From the NCBI RefSeq assembly GCF_005405365.1, contig NZ_BJDX01000006.1:1-64000 (forward strand): a stretch of DNA of 64,000 nt, given 5' to 3'. Below are positions 19,898-29,433 of the stretch, one piece after another (position 1 is the first letter of the stretch; each line of letters opens with the position of its first letter). The notes below the pieces were generated by a model. That model was not told the DNA's origin and searched no databases. It saw only the letters and a program-made list of their open reading frames with translations. This stretch comes from Enterococcus xiangfangensis. GTDB lineage: Bacteria; Bacillota; Bacilli; Lactobacillales; Enterococcaceae. The position numbers and the translations under genes were made by a program.

Positions 19898-20058
19898 CAT
19901 GCGATTATTAAGCAGTTATCTGGTAAAATGGCAGCGGTCACTTTAGACAGATATTAAATTTCGTTTAGAGCACGGGATAAAAGCTATTGTCAAAAGATAA
20001 TTTGTGAGAAAATGAAAGAAACTATTCTAGTAATATGTAAAAATTTTTGAGGTGCTAC

Positions 20059-21159
20059 ATGAGCAGAGCAAAGAGAATCATCTTGATCGTCGTAGGAATC
20101 ATCGTATTGTTAGTCGGAGCAACGACTGTTTATTTGTTAAAAGTGAACAATGATGTGGACCAGTCGATCAGTAAAATGACTAAAAAAGTTAACTATAAGA
20201 ATACGCGGACGGGTTCTGTCGATTTAAAAAGCGGGGAGCCGTTTTCGATTTTATTAATGGGGACTGATACGGGTGATAAAGGTCGAACGTATCAAGGTCG
20301 TTCTGATTCCATGATGTTAGTGACGATCAATTCGAAAAAAAAGCAGACGTTGCTGACTAGTTTGGATCGTGATATTTATACGCAAATTGTCGGCTACAAA
20401 GGTGATGAGAATAATTATGTTGCAAAAGGCGACACGTATTATGATAAATTGAACGCGGCGTATTCGTTAGGCGGGACTAAGACGGCGATCGAATCTGTCC
20501 AAACAATGATGGATGTTCCAGTCGATCATTATGTAGAGATCAATATGAAAGGTTTGAGAACGTTGGTCGATGCCGTTGGCGGGATCGAAGTCGATAATAA
20601 GATTGATTTTACTTTGGACGGTGTGCACGTAAAAAAAGGCAAACAAACTTTAGACGGCAAACATGCGCTAGAGTATGTCCGGATGCGTCATGAAGATCCA
20701 AAAGGTGATGTGGGTCGGCAAGCACGGCAGCGGGAGATTTTATCAAAGATCATCCATAAGATCCTTTCGGTCGATTCTGTTACTAAGTATAAAAAGTATC
20801 TGAGAGCGGTAGAAGATTATGTCCAGACTGATCTTAGCTGGAGCGAGATGCTGCTGATCGTAAAAAACTACACGCCTGCAGCCGAAACAATCAAGCAGAC
20901 GCAAGTAAAAGGGCAAGGCGAGATGATTGATGATATTTATTTTCAAGTACTAGGGTTGAATTCTTTGCTAAAAGAACAAAATAGTCTGAAAAAACAGTTG
21001 GAGTTGCCAACAAAGAAAAAACTACCAAATTTAGATGAAGATGATGAAAATCAATTGTTTTTTGATGACAGTGATGAGGATGAAATCAGTACGGGAACCC
21101 ATTATGATTACACTGGCTATGGAAATATCATTTATCCAATCGATGAATATAATTATTAA
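20059..21159 (+). CDS. LytR-CpsA-Psr family glycopolymer--peptidoglycan transferase
   Basis: 366 residues. Short cytoplasmic N-terminus, one membrane helix (about residues 5-26, IILIVVGIIVLLVGATTVYLL), then the extracellular LCP domain with ILLMGTDTGDKGRTYQGRSDSMMLVTIN, LDRDIYTQI, NAAYSLGG, the HYVEINMKGLRTLVDAVGGIEVDN segment and the Arg-rich EYVRMRHEDPKGDVGRQARQREIL. Family members move wall teichoic acid or polysaccharide precursors from lipid carrier to peptidoglycan. Aspartate-rich C-terminal tail (DEDDENQLFFDDSDEDE). The frame opens at TTG 20047, but GAGGTG stands directly before ATG 20059, which is the likely start. Single gene with its own terminator. The exact polymer cannot be told. 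Confidence 0.9.
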   Translation: MSRAKRIILIVVGIIVLLVGATTVYLLKVNNDVDQSISKMTKKVNYKNTRTGSVDLKSGEPFSILLMGTDTGDKGRTYQGRSDSMMLVTINSKKKQTLLTSLDRDIYTQIVGYKGDENNYVAKGDTYYDKLNAAYSLGGTKTAIESVQTMMDVPVDHYVEINMKGLRTLVDAVGGIEVDNKIDFTLDGVHVKKGKQTLDGKHALEYVRMRHEDPKGDVGRQARQREILSKIIHKILSVDSVTKYKKYLRAVEDYVQTDLSWSEMLLIVKNYTPAAETIKQTQVKGQGEMIDDIYFQVLGLNSLLKEQNSLKKQLELPTKKKLPNLDEDDENQLFFDDSDEDEISTGTHYDYTGYGNIIYPIDEYNY

Positions 21160-21161
21160 GA

Positions 21162-21197
21162 AGAGAGGAGCTGACGATCAGGCGGCTCTCTTTTTTT
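21162..21197 (+). terminator. terminator of the LCP gene
   Basis: AGAGAG / CTCTCT outer stem with an inner CTGA-CGA-TCAG hairpin, followed by a run of seven T. Confidence 0.85.
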
Positions 21198-21271
21198 GTG
21201 CAGCTGACTGAGCAGATTGGTTTCAATTTTCTAAATAATAGTTATGATGAAGTCAAAAGGGGGCTTTTTGT

Positions 21272-21796
21272 ATGACAGAAGAAAGAGCAATTTTTGCCGG
21301 TGGTTGTTTTTGGTGTATGGTGAAACCATTCGATCAAATGCCTGGGATCAAACAGGTTGTTTCAGGCTATACCGGCGGTCATGTACCAAATCCAACTTAT
21401 GAAGAAGTCTGCAGCGGTACGACTGGTCACACTGAAGCAGTCGAGATCACATTTGATCCGACGGTGATTTCTTATCGACAATTAGTCGATATTTATTGGC
21501 AACAAACAGACCCGACTGATGCATTTGGTCAATTTGCTGATCGCGGAGATTCTTATCGTCCAGTGATTTTTTATGCTTCTTCAGAACAAAAAACAGCAGC
21601 AGAAGCATCAAAGCAGCAATTGCAAGCGAGTCGGCGGTTTAGCGAGCCAATCGTTACAGCGATTGAGCCGACTCAAATATTTTATCCTGCTGAAGAATAC
21701 CATCAAGCCTTTTATCGCAAAAATCCTGAGCATTACGCGGCTTATAGTGAAGGATCAGGGCGTAAAGGGTTCATCCGCCAGCATTGGCAAGCTTAA
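21272..21796 (+). CDS. msrA: peptide methionine-(S)-S-oxide reductase MsrA
   Basis: 174 residues. Repairs methionine-S-sulfoxide in proteins. The catalytic cysteine is in AGGCFWCM near residue 12, followed by the conserved YTGG and [49 protein letters not shown], and the [18 protein letters not shown]-terminal part. AGGGGG precedes the ATG. No MsrB domain is fused. The stop overlaps by 3 bases the stop of the convergent prepilin peptidase gene, and no terminator separates the two. Confidence 0.95.
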   Translation: MTEERAIFAGGCFWCMVKPFDQMPGIKQVVSGYTGGHVPNPTYEEVCSGTTGHTEAVEITFDPTVISYRQLVDIYWQQTDPTDAFGQFADRGDSYRPVIFYASSEQKTAAEASKQQLQASRRFSEPIVTAIEPTQIFYPAEEYHQAFYRKNPEHYAAYSEGSGRKGFIRQHWQA

Positions 21797-22485
21797 AAAT
21801 TTTTCAATAGGACAATCAAAAGCCCGATAAATAAAAAGGGCAGAAAAGGCAGCCGCTCGAGATTTTTTTTGCGAAATTTTTGATAGCCGAAAAAAAGCAA
21901 CCCGTTGACAGAAGCGAGGAACAGCAGCTGTAGCAGTTCATACCCAGTCAAAAACAAGCTCCACAAGCCGATCATCCAAAGATCTCCTAAACCTAAGCTG
22001 TTTGGGAGTATTTTTTGACTGAGATAAAATAAACTGAAAATGATCAAGGGGTGCTGCCAATGGATTGGGACTAGCCAACAACCGCTGAGTAGTAAGAGCG
22101 ACCCAGTACTCCAAAAAATCGTCTGTTCAACGATCAAGTGATCCCAGTCGATTACGGCTAAAATTAAAGAACTCAATAACCAAAATAATTGCCAAAGTTT
22201 GAGCCACTGAAAATCTTGTAAAAAGATCAAACAGAGGATTCCGCAAAAGAATTCCAGCCCAAAACTGCGGGGAGAAAATTTTTGCTGGCAGTAAGAACAG
22301 TGAAATTTCTGGCGTAAAGCAGAAATCAACGGGATCATTTCAATTGGCCGCAGCTGATGGCCACAAAAATCACAGTGAGATGGCGGATAAAGCAGGGATT
22401 CATTTCGCGGAAGTCGGACACAGACGACGGCTAAAAAAGACCCGATGACCGTGCCGAAAATAAACTGTCGAATTGTTCTCACCAC
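21793..22485 (-). CDS. comC: prepilin peptidase (ComC/PilD, family A24)
   Basis: 230 residues, polytopic membrane aspartic protease that cleaves type IV prepilin-like leader peptides and may N-methylate the product; in Firmicutes it serves the competence pseudopilus. The N-terminal cytoplasmic domain has the zinc-binding cysteine pairs CDFCGHQL and CSYCQQ. The two catalytic Asp are in DWDHLIVEQ and the GLGD motif. Length is normal and the frame is intact. No com pilin genes lie nearby in the window. Convergent overlap with msrA. Confidence 0.9.
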   Translation of the reverse strand: MVRTIRQFIFGTVIGSFLAVVCVRLPRNESLLYPPSHCDFCGHQLRPIEMIPLISALRQKFHCSYCQQKFSPRSFGLEFFCGILCLIFLQDFQWLKLWQLFWLLSSLILAVIDWDHLIVEQTIFWSTGSLLLLSGCWLVPIHWQHPLIIFSLFYLSQKILPNSLGLGDLWMIGLWSLFLTGYELLQLLFLASVNGLLFFGYQKFRKKNLERLPFLPFLFIGLLIVLLKNF

Positions 22486-22530
22486 CTTTTCAATAAGATA
22501 CGAGAAAGCCGTGATTTTTCAGCGTTTTCT

Positions 22531-22559
22531 TTGTACTTTTGTCATAATTGTATTATGCT
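22531..22559 (+). promoter_or_regulatory. dps promoter with dyad operator
   Basis: TTGTAC (22531-22536), 17-nt spacer, TATGCT (22554-22559). The dyad CATAATTGTATTATG at 22543-22557 covers the spacer and part of the -10 and resembles PerR/Fur-family operators, which would fit peroxide or metal control of dps. The operator assignment is inference. Confidence 0.65.
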
Positions 22560-22593
22560 GTTAATGGAGTAAAAAATTAGGAGGTATAAAAGA

Positions 22594-23061
22594 ATGAAAT
22601 TTGAAAAAACAAAAGAAGTCTTGAACCAACTAGTAGCAGATTTAAGTCAAATGTCTATGATTATCCACCAAACACATTGGTATATGCGTGGTCCTGGTTT
22701 CTTGACCTTGCACCCTATGATGGATGATTTCATGGATGACGTAAACGATCAATTAGACGAGATCTCAGAACGTTTGATCACATTAGACGGTTCTCCTTAC
22801 TCAACATTACGCGAAATGGCTGAACAAACAAAACTTCCAGATGAAACTGGCCGTTGGGATCGTTCGATGGAAGAACGCTTAGCAACACTTGTTGATGGGT
22901 ACCGTTACTTGGCAGATCTTTATCAAAAAGGAATCGAAGTTTCTGGTGAAGAAGGCGACGATCCAACACAAGATATCTTTATCGGATTTAAAACAGCAAC
23001 AGAAAAACGTATCTGGATGATCCAAGCTCATTTAGGAAAAGCACCAGAAATCGATGCATAA
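22594..23061 (+). CDS. dps: Dps-family DNA-protection/mini-ferritin
   Basis: 155 residues. Dodecameric ferritin-like protein that oxidises and stores iron and protects DNA from peroxide. The ferroxidase ligands at the subunit interface are visible in HQTHWYMRGPGFLTLHPMMDDFMDDVNDQLDEISERL (His, Asp and Glu of the Dps site). The N-terminus is short and without a Lys-rich tail, so DNA binding is uncertain. AGGAGG stands 10 nt before the ATG. Monocistronic, with a strong terminator. Confidence 0.93.
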   Translation: MKFEKTKEVLNQLVADLSQMSMIIHQTHWYMRGPGFLTLHPMMDDFMDDVNDQLDEISERLITLDGSPYSTLREMAEQTKLPDETGRWDRSMEERLATLVDGYRYLADLYQKGIEVSGEEGDDPTQDIFIGFKTATEKRIWMIQAHLGKAPEIDA

Positions 23062-23071
23062 AATTTAGCAA

Positions 23072-23111
23072 AAGAAGCGCCTATCACTAAAGATAGGCGC
23101 TTCTTTTTTGC
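23072..23111 (+). terminator. terminator of dps
   Basis: Perfect 14-bp stem AAGAAGCGCCTATC / GATAGGCGCTTCTT (23072-23085, 23092-23105), 6-nt loop and T run. It probably also ends the convergent minus-strand gene at 23117, since AAAAGAAG gives a T run on that strand. Confidence 0.92.
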
Positions 23112-23116
23112 GTGTT

Positions 23117-23821
23117 TTACAAAAATGTATTTGTATTTAAGCCGAGAACTCCATCGACGGGGATCGACAACAGAACGCCTTGAGCGTCACTTAGCAGTCC
23201 GCATTGGTCGCTGATTGCTTGCATAATGGCTATTTTTTTAGCTTGTTCCACTATAATATAAACCATTTCTTTTTCCGGTTGGATGCTGATTCCCCATTTT
23301 TTCATTGTTTCTTGCGAGTCTAGGCGGCGAGCGTGGACGACCGTTCCACCGCCAGCACCAGCGGCAGTCGCTGCTGTCATGACTTCCTCGCTGAATCCTC
23401 GATTGATAGTGACAATTAGCAAGCTGTGTTTTGCTTCATGGATCATTTGACTTTCCTCTCTTTCGTCAGGCTTTTGAATAGTTTCAGGTGTTTTAGCGGC
23501 TAAAATTTTTGTGATATAAGAACTTGCTCCAGAGATAGGAAAAGTGAAGGCGCAGCCTCTATTAGGTTTGTACAAGCTCAGACCTTCAGCGAGGGCTTTG
23601 AATAAATCAGGGACTTGGGAGTTTAATACCGGGCAGAAAAGAATCGCTTTTTCGGATATTCCGAGTCCTAAAAGATCGAGGATCTCATTAGTGGCGGTCC
23701 CTTCACCGATACATAAATATTGAAGGGGAGCATTTTGTGAAGTGAAAATAGAATGCGCCTTTGCCATATTTTTTTGACTGACGATTACTACTAACATTCG
23801 AATTGCTGATTTATTATACAT
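23117..23821 (-). CDS. PII-like signalling protein paired with DUF1538 transporter
   Basis: 234 residues with two GlnB/PII-like halves: MLVVIVSQKNMAKAHSIFTSQNAPLQYLCIGEGTATNEILDLLGLG and, in the second half, HSLLIVTINRGFSEEVMTAATAAGAGGGTVVHARRLDSQE, the latter resembling the PII T-loop region. It probably senses a nucleotide or metabolite and controls the membrane partner. An open frame extends to 23845, but GGGAGG sits 9 nt before ATG 23821, which lies inside the end of the DUF1538 gene; the two genes overlap by 8 bases and are surely translated together. Ligand unknown. Confidence 0.78.
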   Translation of the reverse strand: MYNKSAIRMLVVIVSQKNMAKAHSIFTSQNAPLQYLCIGEGTATNEILDLLGLGISEKAILFCPVLNSQVPDLFKALAEGLSLYKPNRGCAFTFPISGASSYITKILAAKTPETIQKPDEREESQMIHEAKHSLLIVTINRGFSEEVMTAATAAGAGGGTVVHARRLDSQETMKKWGISIQPEKEMVYIIVEQAKKIAIMQAISDQCGLLSDAQGVLLSIPVDGVLGLNTNTFL

Positions 23822-25340
23822 TATTCGAATCCTCCCATTCCTCAATTCGATTGAGTTCTTTGTCTATTAAAGCATCTGTCCGTAAAGACTTCGCTGCTTT
23901 TTGTTTGTAGATGAGCCCCATGATTTGAACGGCAATCAATGGGGTCAATGCGACAAGTGCGACTACGCCGAAAGCATCGGCCATAATATTTCCGCCGAGA
24001 GACTCACTGACACCGATACAAAGCGGTAGTAAAAAGGTACTCGTCATAGGACCGCTGGCAACACCGCCAGAGTCAAAAGCGATACCGATAAAAATCTTAG
24101 GGACAAATCGGGAAAGGAGCAGGGCGATGATATAACCGGGAATAATGATCCAGTAAATACTGATACCTGTGATTGCCCGCAACATCGCTAACCCGACACT
24201 GATCGCGACTCCGATTGAAAGACAAGCGTTCATGGAAGTTGCCGTAATCGAACCGCCGGTAACATTATCGACTTGGTGATTTAAAACTTGGATGGCCGGC
24301 TCTGCTTTTACGATAAAGTAGCCGATCAGCATCCCGATTGGAATCAATAACCATTTAAATTCACTAGCCGCCAGTTCACTGCCGAGCAGACTGCCGACAG
24401 GAGCAAAGCCGATACTGACTCCTGTTAAGAAAAGGACGAGTCCAATATAAGTATAGAGAAATCCGATGATCATCCGGAGATATTGTCGATGATGGTAACG
24501 GCGGCTGACTAATTGAAAAATCAAAAAGAGCAAACCAATCGGAAAAATCGAGATCGCAACTTCTTTTGCGTAATGAGGCAGTTCCAACATAAACTCTTTT
24601 ATCACGTCTTGAGTGGTAGCCACATGCAAAAATTCAATCGGGGTATAAGGGGTGTCGGTGGGGTGAAAGAAAATTCCCAGCAGTAAAACGGCTAAAATAG
24701 GTCCGATACTGGAAATAGCTACTAAGCCGAAGCTGTCGTCAGAAGCATTTTTATCACTTCGTACAGAAGTAATCCCAACACCTAAAGCCAAAATAAACGG
24801 CACAGTGATAGGTCCAGTTGTTGCACCCCCTGAGTCAAAAGCGACTGGGACGAAATCGTTGGGCGTCAGAAAAGAAAGCAAAATCACAATAAAGTACAAT
24901 ATCATCAGTAATAGCGACAAATTGATCTTAAATAAGATTCGCAAGACTGCAATCGTCAAACAGATTCCTACGCCGACAGCAACAGTCCAGACTAACAAGC
25001 TGCTAGGAATAGCGGGCATTTGATCTGCTAATACTTGCAGATCAGGCTCGGCAATCGTAATAACTGCTCCAATAATAAAAACACTGAGAATCAATAAAAC
25101 GATTTTTTTGCTCTTTGAAAGTTGAATCCCGATTCCTTCACCAAGTGGGGTCATTGATATTTCTGCGCCTAATTGAAAGAAGGCCATTCCGATGATCAAC
25201 ATCACAGCGCCAGCTAAAAACATAGCAAACGTCCCAATCTCCATTGGGACTAAAAAAACGCTGATGACTAAAACAGTAATTGTGATCGGCAAAACGGCCG
25301 ACAGTGATTCATAAATATTTTCTTTTAGTTTTTGATTCAT
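23814..25340 (-). CDS. DUF1538 integral membrane protein (putative transporter)
   Basis: 508 residues with about 12-14 hydrophobic segments arranged as two similar halves. The motif AFDSGGATTGPITVPFILALGVG in the first half is echoed by AFDSGGVASGPMTSTFLLPLCIGV in the second, which fits an inverted-repeat transporter. Substrate is unknown for the family. The partner PII-like protein overlaps its 3' end, so a regulated channel or transporter is the natural reading. AAGGAGTG precedes ATG 25340. Codon use and base composition are like the neighbours. Confidence 0.8.
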   Translation of the reverse strand: MNQKLKENIYESLSAVLPITITVLVISVFLVPMEIGTFAMFLAGAVMLIIGMAFFQLGAEISMTPLGEGIGIQLSKSKKIVLLILSVFIIGAVITIAEPDLQVLADQMPAIPSSLLVWTVAVGVGICLTIAVLRILFKINLSLLLMILYFIVILLSFLTPNDFVPVAFDSGGATTGPITVPFILALGVGITSVRSDKNASDDSFGLVAISSIGPILAVLLLGIFFHPTDTPYTPIEFLHVATTQDVIKEFMLELPHYAKEVAISIFPIGLLFLIFQLVSRRYHHRQYLRMIIGFLYTYIGLVLFLTGVSIGFAPVGSLLGSELAASEFKWLLIPIGMLIGYFIVKAEPAIQVLNHQVDNVTGGSITATSMNACLSIGVAISVGLAMLRAITGISIYWIIIPGYIIALLLSRFVPKIFIGIAFDSGGVASGPMTSTFLLPLCIGVSESLGGNIMADAFGVVALVALTPLIAVQIMGLIYKQKAAKSLRTDALIDKELNRIEEWEDSNNV

Positions 25341-25671
25341 AGGTTCACTCCTTGTTTGATACAGAGGAATGTTGTCTCTGCGATGATAAAAGATAAATTA
25401 AGACAATAGATTTATTCATGGAGAAAGGATCAGTGAGAGAGTTAAATCACGACAGATTGTGTAAGGGGAAAAGCGGCAGTTTTTTAGTTAACAACAAATA
25501 GAACAATAATTTGATACGACAAGTTTGAACGAATTGTAGGATCGTTCTTTTTAATCAGTACTAGTTAAACGTATCATGTTTTGCAAAATAATGTAAAGCT
25601 TTTCAGGAAATTAATCAAAAAAAGAGGGGATACCCTTAAAAGAGTCATTACTTCTGCTGATAAGAACACAT
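25341..25671. other. intergenic region, no gene
   Basis: Holds no plausible ORF. There is an inverted repeat TGATACG / CGTATCA (about 25512 and 25570) that encloses a smaller hairpin GAACGA / TCGTTC followed by TTTTT on the plus strand. A promoter for the DUF1538 gene must lie here on the minus strand, but I could not choose one with confidence. Confidence 0.5.
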
Positions 25672-25702
25672 AAAAAAACCGACGATCCTACGATCATCGG
25701 TT
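25672..25702 (-). terminator. terminator of argGH
   Basis: On the minus strand AACCGATGATC / GATCGTCGGTT (25702-25692, 25687-25677, one G-U) with a 4-nt loop and a T run. It starts 9 bases past the argH stop. Confidence 0.9.
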
Positions 25703-25710
25703 TTCTTCTA

Positions 25711-27081
25711 TTATAAGGTTGCTTTTACTAATTGAATTTGTTTTTTGACTTGGTCGAAGCCGGTTCCGCCTAATGAATGACGGCGAGTGACAGCTGTTTT
25801 AGATGCCAGTGTGTCGTAAATGTCTGCTTCAATCACGGGATTGATGGCTTGGTATTCTTCTAGCGGCACATCTTGTAAATAAATGCCTTTTAGCGTACAA
25901 TCCAAAACCAATTTTCCAACGATTTCGTGAGCTTGGCGGAAGGGGATGCCTTTGGTCGCCAAGTAATCGGCTAATTCCGTCGCGTTTGAGAAGTCTTTTT
26001 CCGTTGCATCATGCATAGTCTGGGTGTTGACTTTCATAGTCGCAATCATTCCAGCCATGATATCTAAGCTTGTCGCTACTGTATGAACAGTGTCGAACAT
26101 GCCTTCTTTGTCTTCTTGCAGATCTTTGTTGTACGCTAATGGTAAACCTTTGATAACGGTCAATAGACCCATTAAATCACCAAAAACACGACCGGATTTT
26201 CCACGGATCAATTCTGCCATGTCTGGATTTTTTTTCTGGGGCATGATCGAGCTGCCGGTAGAAAAAGTATCGGTCAGTTCAACGAATTTAAATTCATGAC
26301 TGCACCACAAGATGATTTCTTCGCAAAAACGTGACAGATGCATCATCAAAATCGAGCTGTTGCTTAAAAATTCAAGAATGAAATCGCGATCGCTGACCCC
26401 ATCCAGACTGTTCATATAAAGATCAGCAAAACCTAATTCGTCTGCTGTCATTTGCCGATCGATTGGGAAAGTCGTCCCGGCTAAAGCGGCACAACCTAAA
26501 GGGGAAATATCCACTCGTTTGAGACTTTCTTCTAGCCGAGCCTGGTCACGCGTCAACATCCCATAATACGCCATCAAGTGATGACCAAAGGAAATTGGTT
26601 GAGCGTGTTGCAGATGGGTATATCCCGGCATGATCGTTTCGATATGTTCTTCCGCTTTAGCGACTAAGACAGTTCTGAAATGTTGGACTTTTTCAATAAT
26701 CTCTTTCAAGTGTTCCTTCAAATACAAATGCATATCGGTGGCAACTTGATCATTCCGACTGCGGGCAGTATGGAGTTTGCCAGCTACAGGTCCGATTTCG
26801 TCGTGGAGCATTTTCTCTAAATTTAAATGAATATCTTCATTTTCAATCGTAAAAGTTAATTCATGATTGGCCGCTTTTTGCGCCAATGTTTCTAAGCCAG
26901 CTGAAATCTGCTGTGCTTCTGCTTCTGTAATGATTCCTGTTGCACCAAGCATTTTGACATGGGCCAAACTGCCGGTGATATCTTGTTTAGCTAATTGTTG
27001 ATCAAATGGAATCGAGGCACCGAATGCGTCGATCCAAGCTTCATTTTTTCCGTCAAAACGTCCGCCCCATAATTTTGCCAT
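25711..27081 (-). CDS. argH: argininosuccinate lyase
   Basis: 456 residues. Last step of arginine synthesis: argininosuccinate to arginine and fumarate, in the cytosol as a homotetramer. Typical start [21 protein letters not shown], then [50 protein letters not shown] and the fumarase/aspartase-family signature [19 protein letters not shown] precedes the ATG. It follows argG on the same strand, but 348 bases separate them and a terminator stands 33 bases before this start, so its expression is probably controlled separately. Confidence 0.97.
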   Translation of the reverse strand: MAKLWGGRFDGKNEAWIDAFGASIPFDQQLAKQDITGSLAHVKMLGATGIITEAEAQQISAGLETLAQKAANHELTFTIENEDIHLNLEKMLHDEIGPVAGKLHTARSRNDQVATDMHLYLKEHLKEIIEKVQHFRTVLVAKAEEHIETIMPGYTHLQHAQPISFGHHLMAYYGMLTRDQARLEESLKRVDISPLGCAALAGTTFPIDRQMTADELGFADLYMNSLDGVSDRDFILEFLSNSSILMMHLSRFCEEIILWCSHEFKFVELTDTFSTGSSIMPQKKNPDMAELIRGKSGRVFGDLMGLLTVIKGLPLAYNKDLQEDKEGMFDTVHTVATSLDIMAGMIATMKVNTQTMHDATEKDFSNATELADYLATKGIPFRQAHEIVGKLVLDCTLKGIYLQDVPLEEYQAINPVIEADIYDTLASKTAVTRRHSLGGTGFDQVKKQIQLVKATL

Positions 27082-27113
27082 CGTTTTATCCTCGCTTTTA
27101 TTTATAATTTTAG

Positions 27114-27137
27114 CAAAAAAGACCGTCGCAACGGTCC
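27114..27137 (-). terminator. terminator just upstream of argH
   Basis: On the minus strand GGACCGT-TGCG-ACGGTC followed by TTTTTT (stem 27136-27131 with 27126-27121, T run 27120-27115). GC-rich 6-bp stem with a tetraloop. It lies inside the argG-argH gap, 33 bases before argH, and no promoter between it and argH is evident. Confidence 0.85.
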
Positions 27138-27384
27138 TTTTTACCTTAACGTATCAATCCTATAGACTTGCCGGCTCGCTGCTTGCAAATGGTGCAAGTA
27201 GGAGTCAGCGCAGCTTTTCTTTTAAGGAGGAGGCATCTTCTCAGATACCTCAGGATGAAAACATTGCTGGTTTCCTTATTTCCTCACCGGAAAAGAAACT
27301 CTCCTAAGAGCAATGGCAAGATGTGAAACCGGACGGCCTTATTTACCGGCAAGTAAAAGCCGCCTCACATCTGGTTCATCTTGC
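27138..27384 (-). ncRNA. highly structured RNA between argG and argH
   Basis: On the minus strand at least four hairpins follow one another: a long one at 27384-27316 (AGATGTGA / TCACATCT with inner GGCGGC / GCCGTC and TTTAC / GTAAA, outer GCAA / TTGC); a nested one at 27315-27262 (CATTGCT / AGCAATG with inner GTTTC / GAAAC and TTTCC / GGAAA); GAGGTATCT / AGATGCCTC at 27251-27230; and CTTGC / GCAAG within GCTG / CAGC near 27216-27179. The terminator at 27114 follows. No ORF, no T-box sequence and no riboswitch consensus that I know. It may be an argH attenuator or an independent small RNA. Confidence 0.6.
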
Positions 27385-27429
27385 ACTTTTTCTATATCCG
27401 ACTGAACAAATAAATCTGTTTAGTCGATC

Positions 27430-28638
27430 CTAGATACTTGGTTGTTTGTTTTCTGCTTGAACTTCTGCATTTACTTTTGTTGGCAGACCCCATAGTTTGA
27501 TGAAGCCGACTGCCGCATCTTGATCGAATGTATCAGCAGAAGTATAAGTTGCAAGATTTTCATTGTATAAACTGTTGTCAGATTTACGTCCTTCAACGAT
27601 CACGTTTCCTTTGAATAATTTCACACGCAATACGCCGTTTACAACTTCTTGCGATTGTTTCAAGAAAGCGATCAAGGCATCCATCGTTGGATTGAACCAT
27701 AGACCGTCATAGATCATTTGACTAAGTTGTTGTTCAATGATTGGTTTGAAATGGGCCATTTCGCGAACGAAAGTCAAATCTTCTAACTCTTTATGAGCTT
27801 TCAATAATACTTCAGCACCAGGACATTCGTAAACTTCCCGTGATTTGATTCCTACCAGTCGATTTTCGATATGGTCGATTCTGCCGATACCATGAACGCC
27901 TGCAATAGTATTCAATTTCATGATCAATGCTGCTAATGATAATTTTTCACCATCTAATTCAGTTGGCACACCTTTTTCAAAGGTAATTTCAACGTGTGTT
28001 GGTTTATCCGGTGTATCTTCTAATTCTGCAGTGATCGCGTAAGCACCAGCTGGCGGTGTAGCCCAAGGATCTTCCAAGACTCCACATTCGCAAGCGCGTC
28101 CCCATAAGTTTTGGTCGATTGAATAAGGATTGTCTAAATCAGCAGGGATAGGCACACCTTTTTCAGCCGCATAATTAATTTCTTCTTCCCGTGACCATTT
28201 CCATTCACGAACCGGCGCAATGATCTTCAAGTTTGGATCAAGAGCAGCGATGGAAACTTCAAAACGAACTTGATCGTTTCCTTTCCCCGTACAGCCGTGA
28301 GCGATTGTTGTTGCACCTGTCTGATGAGCAAGCTCTACTAATTTCTTCGAGATCAACGGACGCGACAATGCCGAAACTAATGGATAAGAATTTTCGTAGT
28401 AAGTATTTCCTTGCAGAGCAACTAACACAAAATCTTGTGAGAATTCTTCTCGTGCATCGATTGCGTAAGATTCGCTAGCGCCAACTTGTAATGCTTTATT
28501 TTTGATAAATTCAGTATCGCGGCCTTCGCCGATATCTAAACAGCAGGCAATAACGTCATACCCTTCGTCAACGAGCCATTTAATTGAAACTGAAGTATCC
28601 AAACCACCTGAATAGGCTAAAATCACTTTTTCTTTCAT
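27430..28638 (-). CDS. argG: argininosuccinate synthase
   Basis: 402 residues. Joins citrulline and aspartate with ATP to argininosuccinate. The N-terminal PP-loop is [17 protein letters not shown]; further family segments are [28 protein letters not shown] and [22 protein letters not shown] stands 11 nt before the ATG. Upstream is a good promoter with an ARG-box-like palindrome, so ArgR control is likely. Together with argH it lets the cell make arginine from citrulline; the earlier steps are not in the window. Confidence 0.97.
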   Translation of the reverse strand: MKEKVILAYSGGLDTSVSIKWLVDEGYDVIACCLDIGEGRDTEFIKNKALQVGASESYAIDAREEFSQDFVLVALQGNTYYENSYPLVSALSRPLISKKLVELAHQTGATTIAHGCTGKGNDQVRFEVSIAALDPNLKIIAPVREWKWSREEEINYAAEKGVPIPADLDNPYSIDQNLWGRACECGVLEDPWATPPAGAYAITAELEDTPDKPTHVEITFEKGVPTELDGEKLSLAALIMKLNTIAGVHGIGRIDHIENRLVGIKSREVYECPGAEVLLKAHKELEDLTFVREMAHFKPIIEQQLSQMIYDGLWFNPTMDALIAFLKQSQEVVNGVLRVKLFKGNVIVEGRKSDNSLYNENLATYTSADTFDQDAAVGFIKLWGLPTKVNAEVQAENKQPSI

Positions 28639-28693
28639 CCTGATTACTCCCTTATTGCTTTTTCATTAAATTCTAACTTAATGTGTTGAGGCT

Positions 28694-28743
28694 ATAGTAG
28701 CACCGTAAAATACAAAAAGCAAGCATTTTATAAATATTTATGC
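28694..28743 (-). promoter_or_regulatory. argG promoter with ARG box
   Basis: Minus strand TTGCTT (28722-28717), 17-nt spacer, TACTAT (28699-28694). Directly upstream of the -35, at 28743-28723, is GCATAAATATTTATAAAATGC, whose core TATAAATATTTATG is the AT-rich dyad typical of ArgR-family ARG boxes. Confidence 0.78.
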
Positions 28744-28860
28744 AAAATAATTTAAAATTCCGTTTCTTTATTCATTTTATCCATCAAATCGCTATCTATT
28801 ATGAATAGTAGAAAAAAGATCGGGAAATGAAAATTGTTTCTGTTTTCAAAGAGAAAAACA

Positions 28861-28974
28861 TTGACAGGGCAGGGCTTTGCAAGTATCATGGTAAATGGTA
28901 TTGTTTGCCCCATGAGAGCCCCGGAAACTCAAGTGTTTGTCAAACATTCGAAATTGAAATTGGAGGAAAAAAAC
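28861..28974 (+). promoter_or_regulatory. rplM promoter and leader (possible L13 leader)
   Basis: TTGACA (28861-28866), 17-nt spacer, TATCAT (28884-28889). The transcript would carry an 80-nt leader before the GTG start. ATGTTTGACAAAC-like and GTTTGCCCC segments can fold, and ribosomal protein L13 leaders for autoregulation are known at this position in Firmicutes; the assignment is by position only. GGAGG at 28962-28966 serves rplM. Confidence 0.7.
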
Positions 28975-29418
28975 GTGCGTACAACATATATGGCTAAGCC
29001 AAACGAAGTAGAACGTAAATGGTACGTAGTAGACGCAACAGATGTTCCTTTAGGACGTCTTTCAACAGTTGTTGCATCTGTACTACGCGGAAAAAATAAA
29101 CCAACATTCACACCACATTTAGATACTGGTGATTTTGTAATTGTAATCAATGCAGATCAAATCAAATTGACAGGTAAGAAAGCAACAGACAAGATTTACT
29201 ACCGTCACTCAAACTTCCCTGGTGGATTGAAATCAATCTCAGCAGGCGAATTACGTGCTAAAAATTCTCGCCGCTTGGTCGAAACTTCTGTTAAAGGTAT
29301 GCTTCCTAAAAACACTTTAGGCCGCGCTCAAGGCATGAAACTTCACGTATACGGTGGAGCAGAACATCCACATGCAGCACAACAACCAGAAGTCTTAGAC
29401 ATCACAAACTTAATTTAA
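28975..29418 (+). CDS. rplM: 50S ribosomal protein L13
   Basis: 147 residues. Early-assembly protein of the large ribosomal subunit. Starts at GTG 28975, with GGAGG 8 nt upstream, giving [30 protein letters not shown]. The open frame runs back to 28834, but that part contains the promoter. Conserved [31 protein letters not shown] is present at the C-terminus. Operon with rpsI 15 bases on. Confidence 0.97.
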   Translation: MRTTYMAKPNEVERKWYVVDATDVPLGRLSTVVASVLRGKNKPTFTPHLDTGDFVIVINADQIKLTGKKATDKIYYRHSNFPGGLKSISAGELRAKNSRRLVETSVKGMLPKNTLGRAQGMKLHVYGGAEHPHAAQQPEVLDITNLI

Positions 29419-29433
29419 TAGGAGGGAAATTCA

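Noticed and set aside
27138..27384. T-box riboswitch between argG and argH
   Set aside because: The conserved T-box core (AGGGTGG-N-ACCGCG) and an antiterminator with it are absent on either strand.
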